64,000 bases of DNA from Bin87 sp963666415 (GTDB lineage: Bacteria > Chloroflexota > Dehalococcoidia > Lucifugimonadales > UBA3495). The position numbers and the translations under genes are program-made. Each line of letters starts with the position of its first letter. The stretch's first letter is position 1. Of this stretch, positions 1-10,438 are shown piece by piece. The DNA lies in assembly GCA_963666415.2 (NCBI GenBank), contig CAXXPD010000003.1:2914001-2978000 (forward strand), written 5' to 3'. The notes under the pieces were generated by a model. It ran no database searches. It saw only the letters and a program-made list of their open reading frames with translations, and had not been told where the DNA came from.

Positions 1-1
1 C

Positions 2-1327
2 CCGGCTTTCCAGAACTGTCTGGCGGCCTACTGTTCTGAGCGCTCTGAGCGGTTGGTGCTCGTACCTGAGTTGCGGTCGGACAGTAGCAACAAGCCTGAT
101 GGAACCATCAGGGACTCCCTGCGCATGACGCGCGGCTTGTGGGAGGCCAAGGATACCTACGATGATCTGGACCGCGAGATACAGAACAAACTAAGCCAGG
201 GCTATTCCAGCGACAACATACTTTTCGAGGACTCGCGCACCGCCGTACTCTTTCAGGATCATCGGGAAGCAATGCGGACGGACATGGCCGATCCGGCTGC
301 CCTTCACGAGCTGATTCGAAAGTTTCTGGACTACGAATTACCGGAGATCAAGGAGTTTCGGGAGGCGAGGCAGCAGTTCAAGACCGACCTGCCCGCCGTG
401 CTGGAGAGGCTCCGCGAAACTGTCGTCGAAGCCGAGTCTGGCAATCCAGGGTACCAGGAGGCGGCGAGGATCTTCCTTGAACTGTGCCACCAGTCCATTA
501 GCCCTGAAGTGTCGAACGACCACGTCAGGGAGATGCTGATCCAGCATATTCTGACCAAGGACATCTTCCTGAGGATGTTCGACGAGGACCAGTTCCACCG
601 CGAGAACAACGTCGCCCGCCAGCTGGACGCCCTCGAACACACTTTCCTCACCGGCGACGTGAGACGCCAGGCCATCGACCGGTTGCGTTCCTACTACGGC
701 GCCATCGGTCGTGCTGCCGATGACATCGCCGGCTACGGCGAGAAACAGCAGTTCATTAAGGGCGTCTACGAGGACTTTTACCAGGCCTACAACCCGGGTG
801 CCGCCGACCGCCTCGGGGTGGTGTACACGCCCAACGAGGTGGTGGATTTCATCATCAGGGGTACCGACTGGCTACTCCAGAAGCACTTCGGCAAGACGTT
901 GGCTGACAACAACGTGAACATCCTGGATCCCACCACGGGAACAGGCACGTTCGTCACCAACCTGATAAACCACCTGCCGGCCGACCGGCTGGAGTACAAG
1001 TACCTCAACGAGATCTACGCCAACGAGGTGGAAATTCTCCCCTACTACATCGCCAACCTGAACATCGAGTACACCTACAAGGAAAGGACGGGACGGTACT
1101 TGGAGTTCCTGAACCTGTGCTTCGTGGACACGCTGGACAACATGGACTGGAAGGGGGCCAGCGGCGCAGTAGTGCCGAGGCAAACACAGTTGAACTTGGG
1201 CGGCGTCTCCGAAGAGAACTGGATCCGCGTGCAGGAGCAGAACGAAAAGTCCATCAGCGTCATCATCGGCAACCCGCCCTACAACGAGGCGATTTCGCTA
1301 CTCGGGGTTTGCTGGATTGGCGTCTGA
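2..1327 (+). pseudogene. Type ISP/IIG-like restriction-methyltransferase, fragment
   Basis: The reading frame is open to the first base of the window, so the true start lies upstream. The visible part is about 440 residues. It shows a helical linker region and then an adenine-specific methyltransferase core: motif I DPTTGTGTF (about residue 290 from position 53) and catalytic motif IV NPPYNE near the end. The ASFV-like phrase GVVYTPNEVVDFI before motif I is typical of the type ISP/LlaBIII-like fused restriction-modification enzymes. The frame leaves homology just after NPPYNE (about 1290) and stops at 1327, so the rest of the methylase fold and the target-recognition domain are missing. No insertion sequence end is visible at the break. 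Probably non-functional. Family assignment is confident; the subtype (ISP versus other IIG) is inferred. Confidence 0.8.
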
Positions 1328-1373
1328 AAGCGGTCAATTCGGTGACGGATTTCGTATCCGCGTTTTCGCTGTT

Positions 1374-1802
1374 TCAGATTACGACCCATGGCCAGCGTTT
1401 TGGCCTTCGGTAAAAGGCCAAAACGTGAGATGGTCCTTCGCGTACCGCCACCATGCGGTATGTCCATCTCGGGTCCAGTACTTTCTGATCGAACCCCGGC
1501 AGAATCCCCGGGACGGCTGTCGCTTCCGCCATTTTCACGGCGCGCTGATACAACTCAATTGGGACATCATCCATACTATGGACCATTCCCTTCGTGGTGA
1601 GGTTGGAAGTAATGCCTCCGATTGCTTCCCAAAAAGGGTGGGGGATGCCTTCTTTCCATCTTCTTAGAGAACCCCAAAGGTGCGACATCACGTCAGGGTT
1701 GGCCCGTTGTATTGAGTACTCGACTCCTTGAAGAACCGTTTGGATCGCCTCTTTCGACCCAATGAACTCCTTTATTATTCCTGCCCACTGATCTGGTTCC
1801 AT
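1374..1802 (-). CDS. Hypothetical protein, 142 aa
   Basis: An open frame of 142 codons starting ATG at 1802, running convergently towards the truncated methylase. The product is mixed alpha/beta-like and rich in Trp (several WxxxI/L patterns), without signal peptide, membrane segment or a motif I recognise. The 178 bases between it and hsdR (1803-1980) hold no gene that I can see. It may be a real accessory gene brought in with the break in the methylase gene, or a chance frame. Function unknown. Confidence 0.45.
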   Translation of the reverse strand: MEPDQWAGIIKEFIGSKEAIQTVLQGVEYSIQRANPDVMSHLWGSLRRWKEGIPHPFWEAIGGITSNLTTKGMVHSMDDVPIELYQRAVKMAEATAVPGILPGFDQKVLDPRWTYRMVAVREGPSHVLAFYRRPKRWPWVVI

Positions 1803-1980
1803 ATTAATTTGCCTCGAAAGTCAAAGTGATGCCAATGGTGCTCAACTGAACGGCGGAAGAAAGCCACCGAATTGGCGCCGAGTCTCGCTTTGAAGTTTTG
1901 CGTTCTTGGTGCTGGCTTTCGGAAACTTGGAATCAACAGACAGTAGCTTTCCTAAAGGCTGCTGAGTCAGCGTGAGCAGA

Positions 1981-4900
1981 TCAGTAGAGTAAGTTTTCTG
2001 GGAACAGTTCCGCCTGCTCTACCACTGTGCGGATCGCCTGTTCCTGTTGATCCGGCGGATACCCGTGCCGGCTCAGAGTTCGCCTTACTAGCCGCCGCAG
2101 GTTGGCGCGCGCACTTTCGCGCAAAGTCCAGTCAATGCTGACGTTCTTATGGACGGTTTCTACCAGTTCACGTGCGATCACACGGAGTTGTTCATCTCCC
2201 AGAACCTGTACAGCGCTTTCGTTGGTTGCCAAGGCGTCGTAGAAGGCCAGTTCGTCATCCGACAGGCCCAGTTGTTCGCCGCGAGCATTGGCTGCCCGCA
2301 TCTCATGGGCCAGCTTGATTAGTTCCTCAATGACCTGCACGGCTTCGATTGTGTGGTTCCGGTAGCGAACCAACGTCTGTTCCAGCATTGCCGCGAAAGA
2401 TCGAGATTGCGCTACGTTCCGTCTGCGGCGAGTAGCCAACTCACTTTTCAGTAACCTCTGCAGGGCTTCGACGGCCAAGTTGCGCTGAGGCAACTTCCGC
2501 ATTTCGGCGAGGAAATCATCGGACAACACGGAAATGTCTGGCTTGTCCAAGTTGGCGGCGGCGAAAATGTCCAATACCCCCTCGGACGCCACCGCGCCCG
2601 AGACGATCTGCCGGATAGCTGAGTCAATATCTTCGTCGTTCCTAGCTTCGCCAGGTGCCCGCTTCATCAGTTGGGCACGAATTGCTTGGAAGAACGCGAC
2701 GTCGTTTCGGATCAGAATAGCCGTCTCGTGCGGCACTGCCAGTGCGAATGCCTGGGAAAGTTCCCGCACTGCTTGCAGGCACCGATCCTTGCCATTTTCT
2801 TGGGCCAGAACGTGCTCCAGGGCTGCCGGAAGCAAACTCAGCCGTTGCGCTGGACTGCCGCCCGTCCAGTCAGAGTAGTCAAATCCGTAGAACAATCCTC
2901 GACAGACATCGTACTTTTCCTGCATGACCTCCACAGCTTTGGCTTGGTCGATTGCGGTCTCGCCGGTGCCGCCGCTGGCGGTGTACGTGGTCACGGCTTG
3001 CTTCAGCTCCTAGGCAATGCCCAGGTAATCCACAATAAGGCCGCCCGGTTTGTCCTTGAACACGCGGTTAACGCGGGCAATGGTCTGCATCAGGCCGTGG
3101 CCGCGCATTGGCTTGTCCACGTACATCGTGTGCAGGTTGGGTGCGTCAAACCCCGTGAGCCACATATCCCTTACGATTGCCACCTGAAAAGCATCATCGG
3201 GGTCGCGGAAGCGATGGGCCAGAGTTTCACGCCGCGACTTGTTACGTATGTGCTGTTGCCAGTCGGACGGGTCGGAGGCAGCTCCGGTCATCACTACCTT
3301 CACTTTGCCAGCGCTGTCTTCGTCGCCGTGCCAATCTGGCCGTAACTGGGTCAGTTCCCCGTACAGTTCAACGCATATGCGGCGGCTCATGCAGACGATC
3401 ATGGCCTTGCCGTCCAGGACTTCCAGCCGTTGCTCGAAGTGCGACACGATGTCCTGAGCCACCTGCTGCAGGCGTGGCTCTGCTCCAGCTAGCGCTTCCT
3501 GCTGCGCCCATTTGGTCTTCAGCCGCTCTTTGCGTTCGATTTCCTCGCCTTCGGTGGCTTCCTCAAAGTCCGGGTCAATAGACGGCCGCGCCGAATCGTC
3601 TAAGGTGAGATTGGCTAGGCGGCTTTCGTAGTAGATCGGCACGGTGGCGCCGTCGTTCACCGAACGCTGGATGTCGTAAATACTTATATAGTCGCCGAAA
3701 ACGGCGCGGGTGTTGGCGTCTTCCAGTTCAATGGGAGTGCCGGTAAAGCCGATGAACGAAGCGTTGCGCAGAGCGTCCCTTATGTGGCGGGCATAGCCGT
3801 CAATGAAGTCGTACTGGCTACGGTGGGCTTCGTCGGCGATGACCACTATGTTGCGACGTTCGGAGAGCGTAGGGTAGGTATCCCCGCGCTCTTCTGGGAA
3901 GAACTTCTGGATGGTGGTGAACACCACTCCGCCGGATTGCACCGACAGTTTCTGGCGCAGATCAGCCCGGGATTCTGCCTGTGTGGGTTCCTGTCCCAAT
4001 AGGTCCTGGCAACGGGCAAAGGTGCCGAATAGCTGGTCGTCCAAGTCGTTTCGGTCGGTGAGTACCACGACGGTCGGGTTTTCCATGGCAGGATGCCGGG
4101 CGATGGCGCCGGCATAAAAGGCCATGCTCAAACTCTTTCCTGCGCCTTGAGTGTGCCAGACAACGCCAATGCGCTGGTCGCCCGGTTTGCCACCGGAGCG
4201 CTGGCCCAACTCGTGACGTCCTCCCTCGGAGTGTTGCAGTTCGGCGGCGCGCAGAGTCTCCTGCACCGCTACCTGCACGGCGTGGAACTGGTGGTAGCCG
4301 GCCATCTTCTTGATGGGCAAGTTGGCACCGTCGTCCTCAAACACGATGAAATCGTGGACCAGCGTCAAAAGCCGGTCCGGAGAGCAAACCCCTTCCAACA
4401 TCACCTGCAGCTCCGGCGCGTTCGCGTCGGGCAGCCTTTCGCCAGAGATGGCGCGCCAAGGCTTGAACCATTCCCGACCAGCGGTCAGAGTGCCGACCAG
4501 AGCCTGCATGCCGTCGGAAACCATTAGCAATTCGTTCATCGTGAACAGCTTTGGCAGTTCGTCCTTGTAGGTTTGCAGTTGGTTCCAGGCATCCCAGATG
4601 CCAGCGTCCGGATCAGCGGGGTTCTTGAGTTCAATGACGCCCAGCGGTAGGCCGTTGACAAACAGCACAATGTCGGCACGTCGGGTGTTCTGGTTCTCGG
4701 TAACAGTGAACTGATTTACCGCCAGCAGGTCATTGGCGGCAGCGTTGTCAAAGTCGAAGACTCGCGCCTGCGCGCCGCGAATTGCGCCATCGCCGGCCCG
4801 GTACTCCACGGTGACACCGTTGACCAGCATCCGGTGAAATGCCCGGTTGCGGGTGACGAGGTTTGACCCCGTGGGACGGGTCAGCTTGGTAAAAGCATCA

Positions 4901-5091
4901 TCCCATGCTTCGGCCGGCAACGCCGGATTAAGGCGGGCGATGGCGTCGCGGAGACGAGAATCCAAGATGACGCTGCCGTAGTCGGCGCGTTCGTTGGGTA
5001 TCAGGTCGGGCCCGTAGGCGGTCCGCCAACCGAGGCTTTCCAGCCAAGCTAGGGCAGCCTGCTCTACGTCAGCTTCGGTGAGGGTAGTCAT
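1981..5091 (-). pseudogene. hsdR: Type I restriction endonuclease subunit R, amber-interrupted
   Basis: ATP-dependent translocase/nuclease subunit of a type I restriction system. The first 693 codons carry the nuclease motif around VIELKN (near residue 150), helicase Walker A HTQGAGKS, the DEAH box in ADEAHRS and later motifs up to IVDYLGIA. A TAG at 3010-3012 then stops translation. The same frame continues without any other stop into ELKQAV and a 337-codon C-terminal helical domain (DUF3387-like) ending at 1981. The two parts add up to about 1,035 residues, normal for HsdR. A GTG at 2992-2994 could in principle start the C-terminal part, but it has no clear ribosome binding site. The upstream DUF2806 gene stops only 12 bases before the ATG, so this is the last gene of the operon. 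The product is probably a truncated, motor-plus-nuclease fragment. Confidence 0.9.
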
Positions 5092-5103
5092 AGCACAGTT
5101 ACC

Positions 5104-6135
5104 CTAACCCGGACCTGCGTCAATGATGTGTGCATTTGGACTATTGACCTCGGTCATCATCAGGTTTTGCGAGGTGAAGAAATCAACCAAGGCTTGACGG
5201 TATTCGGGCATTGCTACGCATTCTATGATCTTGGATAGCTCTTTTCCTGCTTGGGTGAGGCCCACACCAGAGATTCTGTATTCGGCTCCCGTCGTTCTTT
5301 GAGCAGACGGCGTTAGAACCCAATGCCGTTGCTGAAACCCGAAAGGGATGCGAATCATTAAGAGGCGCTGGTCGGAGCTTGGTGCGGGAACTCCAATGCA
5401 CATCTTAATGTCGTACCGCGAGTTATAGTCGCTGATGATGAGACCGTGCTCATTGAGGATGTTCAGATTGTCGAACCGGAGACCGAAATCTTGAAGGGAG
5501 TTTTCTCCAGCGTTACGACCTAAGGATGGTACTCTGGCATCCAGGATTTGCAGTCCGTCTGGAGCGAATGTAATGCAAGCCGAGCACAGAACCTGGAAAA
5601 GTTTGGCGCTAGCTTGGTCCAAGTTCCTGAGAATGCTCAAAGCTCTTATGGATATGCTTCCAGGTTGCTCGATCTGGCCGGCCAGAACTTTGGCTCACAG
5701 CAACTGCATTTCTTCCGACGAGACATCCTGTATGTAGTTGAAGAAACGAGCCGTCCAATCATGGTCGGGTTCTTGGTCAGGCACCTCCTTGTCGCCCAAC
5801 AGTTCCGCGGTTTGTCCCACTACAGACCCGATGTTGCCATGGCGTTTTTGCTCCTGGAATTGGATTCTTTGACGTACCGTTTCGGCTATGTCTATCTCAG
5901 CCTGAAAATTAGACGAAGCGGATGCCAATGCGTCGCGGGCATCTGATCGGGCAACGGCGATGGTGCGAAGAGCGTCCGCCTGCCCTTCCGCCGTAATCCG
6001 GAGAGCTGCCGCTTCTCGCCGGGCTTGCCAAGGCGCCAGCATTGGACCAGCGACGGCTCCTATTCCACTGGCGGTGTAGTCCAGCAGCTTATTCAAGGCA
6101 CGGACCATAGCATTGGGATCCATGATTGACATCAT
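5104..6135 (-). pseudogene. DUF2806-like protein, TGA-interrupted
   Basis: A gene of unknown function in the type I restriction operon, between hsdS and hsdR. The first 146 codons contain a charged, membrane- or surface-associating helical region (GIGAVAGPML then an Ala/Arg-rich helix) and the family signature DWTARFFNYIQDVSSEEMQ. A TGA at 5695-5697 falls where the family has Trp (EEMQxLW), and the same frame goes on with AKVLAGQIEQPG and 178 further codons. Joined, the protein is about 343 residues. The start ATG at 6133-6135 has GAGG just upstream and lies 22 bases after the hsdS stop. The internal TTG at 5638-5640 is unlikely to be a true start. Family name from memory of the DUF2806 consensus, so medium certainty; the stop is read directly. 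Confidence 0.75.
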
Positions 6136-6526
6136 CCTCGCTCGGCTTATGCCCTGTTCAGACAGATTCCATGATGTTCGTTTCCGCCACCAGCAACTTG
6201 CCTGACAGCAGGCGTGGCAACAGCGTGTCGCGTTGTACCGCTAAGCCCGAATCCACCGAAGCGATGGGCCGTGGCGTTGACACCAGGGATGATGGGCAAG
6301 GGAAGGCGAACGGGGCAAGCCCGATTCCAATAGATGGGGATGAGGGCGGCGTGAGATAGCCACACAGACACGATGATGGCGGCCCGCGGTGGCGATGCTG
6401 GGCGAAATTGTCAGGGTAGTGTGCAGCAAGAGACGCTCGGGGACCAGCCTGGCGCAAGTCTGCGAGGCGGTCGGGTAGTCTGGTGAGTGGGTCAGATCTC
6501 CGTCGGCGTTGACACCAGCGGTGCCG

Positions 6527-7846
6527 TCAGGCGGGGAGTGGAATTGCTCGCAATCGAGCCAAGGCGCGACTGAACTGGTTTTTCCAGGGCCAGCGCTGGG
6601 GAAGATGCAAAGTGAGGCGGCGCGCCGAGCGGGTGAGCCGTCCGGCGAGGGAGAAGAAGCGTCGTCGGAGGGTCTTGGTGGTTACCAGTTGCTCACCCAG
6701 ACCGATGCGCGCGGTCCAGCGGGCCAGGTTGTGGGCCATCACCTGCACCGCCAGCCAGGCGCCGTTGGCGGCGAAGCGGCCTGAGGGGAGATGGTTGAGC
6801 CCGACGCCGTACTTGAGGTCTCGGATGGCGTTCTCGATCTCGGCGTGGCGCCGATGGTCGGCCTCCAGTTCCAGGGTGTCCCCCTCCCGGTCGGTGATGA
6901 AGGCGTGATAGCTGTAGTTGGTAAACAGGGCCAGCTGGGAGCCGGGCGTGGGCTGCACCCGCCGGACGATGAGCCGCACCGGTGCGGCGTCGGGCTCATC
7001 CTGGAAGGGGACGTAGGTGGTCTCCGCCACGTCGGCGGCGCCGTCCATCCAGTAGGGAATCGGCGTCCAGTCAGTCTCGGGTATGGCCTCGATGATATTC
7101 CGCAGGCGGGCTTGCTGGCGGACGGTGATGGAGTAGCGCACATCCATCTTGCGGCAGACGGCGACGATGGCGTGGGTGTAGAAGCCGCTGTCAGCCCGCA
7201 CCGTGAGTTGTCCTCTGGCGCCAGCGTAGCGTACCCGCCCCACCGTCTCGCGTAGAAAGTGAGCGGCGCCCCGAACGGTGTTGGCGCGGTCCTTGCGCAG
7301 CCGAGCCATCAGCACGTCGCCGGTTCCGGCGGCAATGGCCAGCAGCGGGTGATAGCCTCGCTGGCCGGTGTAGCCGTGGTCGCGCGCCCCCTCCTTGGCC
7401 AGACCGTATGTCTCGCAGATGGTGGAGTCCAGGTCGATGGTCAACGGCCCGTCGCCGGGTCCGGCCCCAGCCGACCAGGCCCGGGCCAGCAGCTCCCGGC
7501 TGACCCGATCCAGTTGGCGGACGTGGCCCCACCGGAAACTGCGCAGGAAGGTCCCCAGGGTGGATGGCGCCTTGACTACGCAGCCGATGGCGCTAGCCGT
7601 CCCGCCGGTGCGCAGCACGTCGGCGTCGTCAATGCAGTCTCCTCCGGCCAGAGCAGACGCCACCAGCGTCATCACCTTGTCGCCGGTGTTGGCTCGGCCT
7701 GGGGCGCGACCCAGGTCCAGGTGCCGGTCAACCAGTTCGGGCCGGCCCAGATGCCGGCCCAGCGTGGCTGGCAGGATCAGCCCAGCATTGGCCACCAGGC
7801 GGTGGTCGTCAAAGGCGATTTGGATGCGGTCGGGGTGGTCATCTGC
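6527..7846 (-). pseudogene. IS1380-family transposase, separated from its start codon
   Basis: DDE transposase of about 440 residues, near-identical to the complete copy at 15280-16605. Catalytic neighbourhoods are TIDLDSTICETYG, TVRADSGFY and the C-terminal EIENAIRDLKYGVGLNHLP. The IS630 element at 7849-9070 is inserted in the CTAG that directly follows the ATG, so the body of the gene is intact but cut off from its initiation codon and leader. A GTG at 7793-7795 is the next in-frame candidate start and would drop about 20 residues. Expression is doubtful. Confidence 0.85.
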
Positions 7847-7852
7847 TAGTAC

Positions 7853-8560
7853 TCAATCAATCTTGGAATGGCAGGGATAGAGGCGATGCAATGTGGATCG
7901 GGCATCCTGAGTGCTGAACCGCCAGTTGATGGTGACGCCCGCTGCGTTGCGCTCGGTCTCGTAGGCCGTGATTTGGCGTTGCAGGGCGTCGGCGTCGGGG
8001 TTTCTCCCCTTGAGACAGGCGCGGCTCAACGCGCTGAATTCGATCTCCGCCATGTTCAACCAACTGGCGTGCTTGGGCGTGTGGTGAAACTCGAGGCGCT
8101 TCACGATGCGCCGGGCCTCAGCAGCCGGGAACGTCTCGTAAAGGGACGCCATACGATGGGTATTCAGATTGTCCAGCACCACGCGGATCACCGGGGCATC
8201 AGGGTAAGCCTCATCCACCAGCCATTGCATCTGATGGGCGAAGTCCTGCATGGTGCGCCGCTCGGTGATGGCCAGGTGGCGCCAGCCCGCCAGGGGTTCA
8301 CAGGTCAGGAAGATGTTGCGGGTGCCGCCGCGGCGATACTCGTAGTCCTGCCGCCGCGGTCGTCCCGGTTGAGGAGGCAACGGCTTCCTGACCTCGGCCA
8401 GCAGTTGGGTGGAGGTCTCGTCAAAGCACACCACCGGCCGATCGGGGTCGTAGGGTTCGGCATACAGGTCCAGCACGTCCTCCATGGCCGCCACGAATTC
8501 GCCGCCTACTTTCGGGATGCACCATTGCTGCTTCCGCCACGGCTTGAGGGTGTTTTTTTG
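7853..8560 (-). CDS. IS630-type transposase, orfB (DDE part)
   Basis: Catalytic half of the transposase, in the frame reached after slippage on the A7 at 8553-8559. It has the DDE_3 signatures PVVCFDETS (first Asp), VVLDNLNTH (second Asp) and WLNMAEIEF (Glu). An independent start is possible at 8494 (ATGGCC) but fusion to orfA is more likely. All catalytic residues are present, so this copy may still be active. Confidence 0.85.
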   Translation of the reverse strand, partial: QKNTLKPWRKQQWCIPKVGGEFVAAMEDVLDLYAEPYDPDRPVVCFDETSTQLLAEVRKPLPPQPGRPRRQDYEYRRGGTRNIFLTCEPLAGWRHLAITERRTMQDFAHQMQWLVDEAYPDAPVIRVVLDNLNTHRMASLYETFPAAEARRIVKRLEFHHTPKHASWLNMAEIEFSALSRACLKGRNPDADALQRQITAYETERNAAGVTINWRFSTQDARSTLHRLYPCHSKID

Positions 8561-8976
8561 AGCCTGAGCCTTACCGTCTCGTAGGACAGCGATGGCACCA
8601 ATCCCAACTCCACCACCTTGCCAGCCAACAACCGCAGGGTCCAGTGCTCATGCCCTTCGGGCGCGTCGCTGCACGCCAGCGCAATCAGGTGGGCTTCGCC
8701 CCGATCGTCCAGCTTGCGATACCGATTGGCTTGGGGGTGGTCGTGCAGCACGCCCTCCAACCCCGCTTCGGCGTACCGCCGTTTGGTGCGGAACACCGTG
8801 CGCTGCGACGTGTCCAGAGCCGCCGCCACCTGGGGGGCGCTCCACCCTTCGTCAGTCTTGAGCAGGATGCGCGCCCGATTGATGACCCGAGCGGAATGCC
8901 GCCCACCGTGGATCAATCCCCGCAACTGCTCCTGATCTTCCGACGACAACCGTACTGCGTATTTCTCCTGAACCAT
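8506..8976 (-). CDS. IS630-type transposase, orfA (HTH part)
   Basis: 156 codons from an ATG at 8974-8976. It encodes the N-terminal helix-turn-helix region of an IS630 transposase (VRLSSEDQEQLRGLIHGGRH, then APQVAAALDTSQRTVFRTKR). The frame runs over an A7 tract (8553-8559 on this strand) near its end. After that tract the other frame carries the DDE domain, so a full transposase needs ribosomal slippage there. This is known for many IS630-family elements. Confidence 0.85.
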   Translation of the reverse strand: MVQEKYAVRLSSEDQEQLRGLIHGGRHSARVINRARILLKTDEGWSAPQVAAALDTSQRTVFRTKRRYAEAGLEGVLHDHPQANRYRKLDDRGEAHLIALACSDAPEGHEHWTLRLLAGKVVELGLVPSLSYETVRLRLKKTPSSRGGSSNGASRK

Positions 8977-10438
8977 GGATGTCGCACCTCCCGCACCACT
9001 GTTTGCCAGTCAGCGTAACAACCCTGGCCCGCCCCGCGCTTCACCTGCCAATACAGGATTGACTCAATACTAGCATCTTTTGGGTGCTCCTGGCCTGGGG
9101 ACGGTTTCCTGTTTCAAAAGCCATTATCCCAGATGCACAGGAGCACTTTCTTACCCCTTCAGCACACCGCGACACTCATCTTTTCGGTGGATTGGGGCTA
9201 AGGTTTGGTTTTGCTGCTCATTTGCCAGTATCTCAGCATGTATTGATGATACCAATTGGTCGAACGCCTGTATCACATCGGATTTTGCATCGAGCACTGT
9301 CAGAGCACTGAAGGACGATTTGTTCATGTTGCCCAGAACCGAGCCCCCTAATCCTCCCGCCTCAATGTCGTGCGACAGATCCCTGCAGGACCAGTACAGG
9401 TATCTACTGAGAAACTGGTTAAGAGGAATGATGCTATTAATTTGCTGATTTGTTTGAGTAGTGCGATGGTTCAGTACCACTAATCCGGGAGTAGCTATGC
9501 AGCTGACGGAAATGCTACCTGGGGGTAAAGTCTTTTGCGGCTGCGAGTCAGCTCCAGCGGTTGATAATGTCATCTGAGTCTGCAATGCGTACATATTCCC
9601 GTGCATGTCTGGAATTCGTAGGAAGGGAACATCCCCCCCAAATACTCGGACCGCTTGGTGCTTGGCGTCTTGCCCGTAATGATTTGTCCGAACGACCCCA
9701 ACGCCTGGACATCCCACCCCTCCGGGATCTCCCCAATCTCCGACGGTACGAGGCGGTCCGTAAACACGTTGTACAACTCGGCCGGCAATCCCGGCAACGA
9801 CTGGCCACGCTGCCACCGCCCGTCCATCTTGGCGCGCACTGGGTCGAAGTCCACGAACCAAGACTTGAACATGGCGTGGGCCATTTGCTCCAGCGTCTCG
9901 TTGATCTGACGGTTCAGTTCAATCTTGTCATCCAGCGTGCCGAGGATGTGGGCGACGCGCCGCTGCACTGGGATAGGCGGGACCGGGACCGTCAGGTAGT
10001 CTAGTGAATCTACTGGAACTCTCTGTCTCCCCGAAGTCCCGGTCATCTGCCCGATGGCATATTGGCGGACTTCTTCCCATCGGGTTAGGTAGTACACGAA
10101 GTCATCGGTTGTCGTATCTAGGCGCCCACGTAGAACAATGAATTCTGTCGACCCGTAAGCCTGTTGCTGATCCTGTAAGGCTTTGTACTGTGCTATTTTG
10201 CCGTTCTCTAAGCACGGCGTGATGCGGGCCATCAGAGTGTCCCCGTGTTGGAACTTGGATCCGCTTCCCTTGAACTCGCGTTCCTCCATGGCGTTCGCGG
10301 TTCTCTGGATACCATCTACCGATGCCATGTCCACGAAGGGGTAAACTTCCCCGCGTTTGAGGCCAATACTAGGGTTGATCTGTACTGCCTCGCTCAACGG
10401 CAGTTCCGCCCAATTATCGCTGGGACTTGATGGTGTGG

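Larger units (their letters stand above)
7849..9070 (-). mobile_element. IS630-family element type a, copy 1 (1,222 bp)
   Basis: Ends GTACTCAATCAATC and (reverse) GTATTGAGTCAATC; TA duplication at 7847-7848 and 9071-9072 inside a CTAG of the IS1380 element. It contains two overlapping transposase frames. Confidence 0.9.
6246..9197 (-). mobile_element. IS1380-family element, copy A, carrying a nested IS630
   Basis: The ends are imperfect inverted repeats (CCCGAATCCACCGAAGCGATG at the low side; GGATTGGGG preceded by the same core at the high side). It is flanked by a 5-base target duplication CTAAG at 6241-6245 and 9198-9202. Without the nested IS630 (7849-9070 plus TA) it is about 1.73 kb, matching copy B at 15159-16871. 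It sits in the 3' end of hsdS. The two IS1380 copies are in opposite orientation. Confidence 0.9.

Noticed and set aside
1981..6135. Stop-codon reassignment as an explanation for the interrupted hsdR and DUF2806 genes
   Set aside because: Three different stops (TAG, TGA, TAA) interrupt genes in the window, and intact genes end with these same codons, so independent nonsense mutations are simpler.
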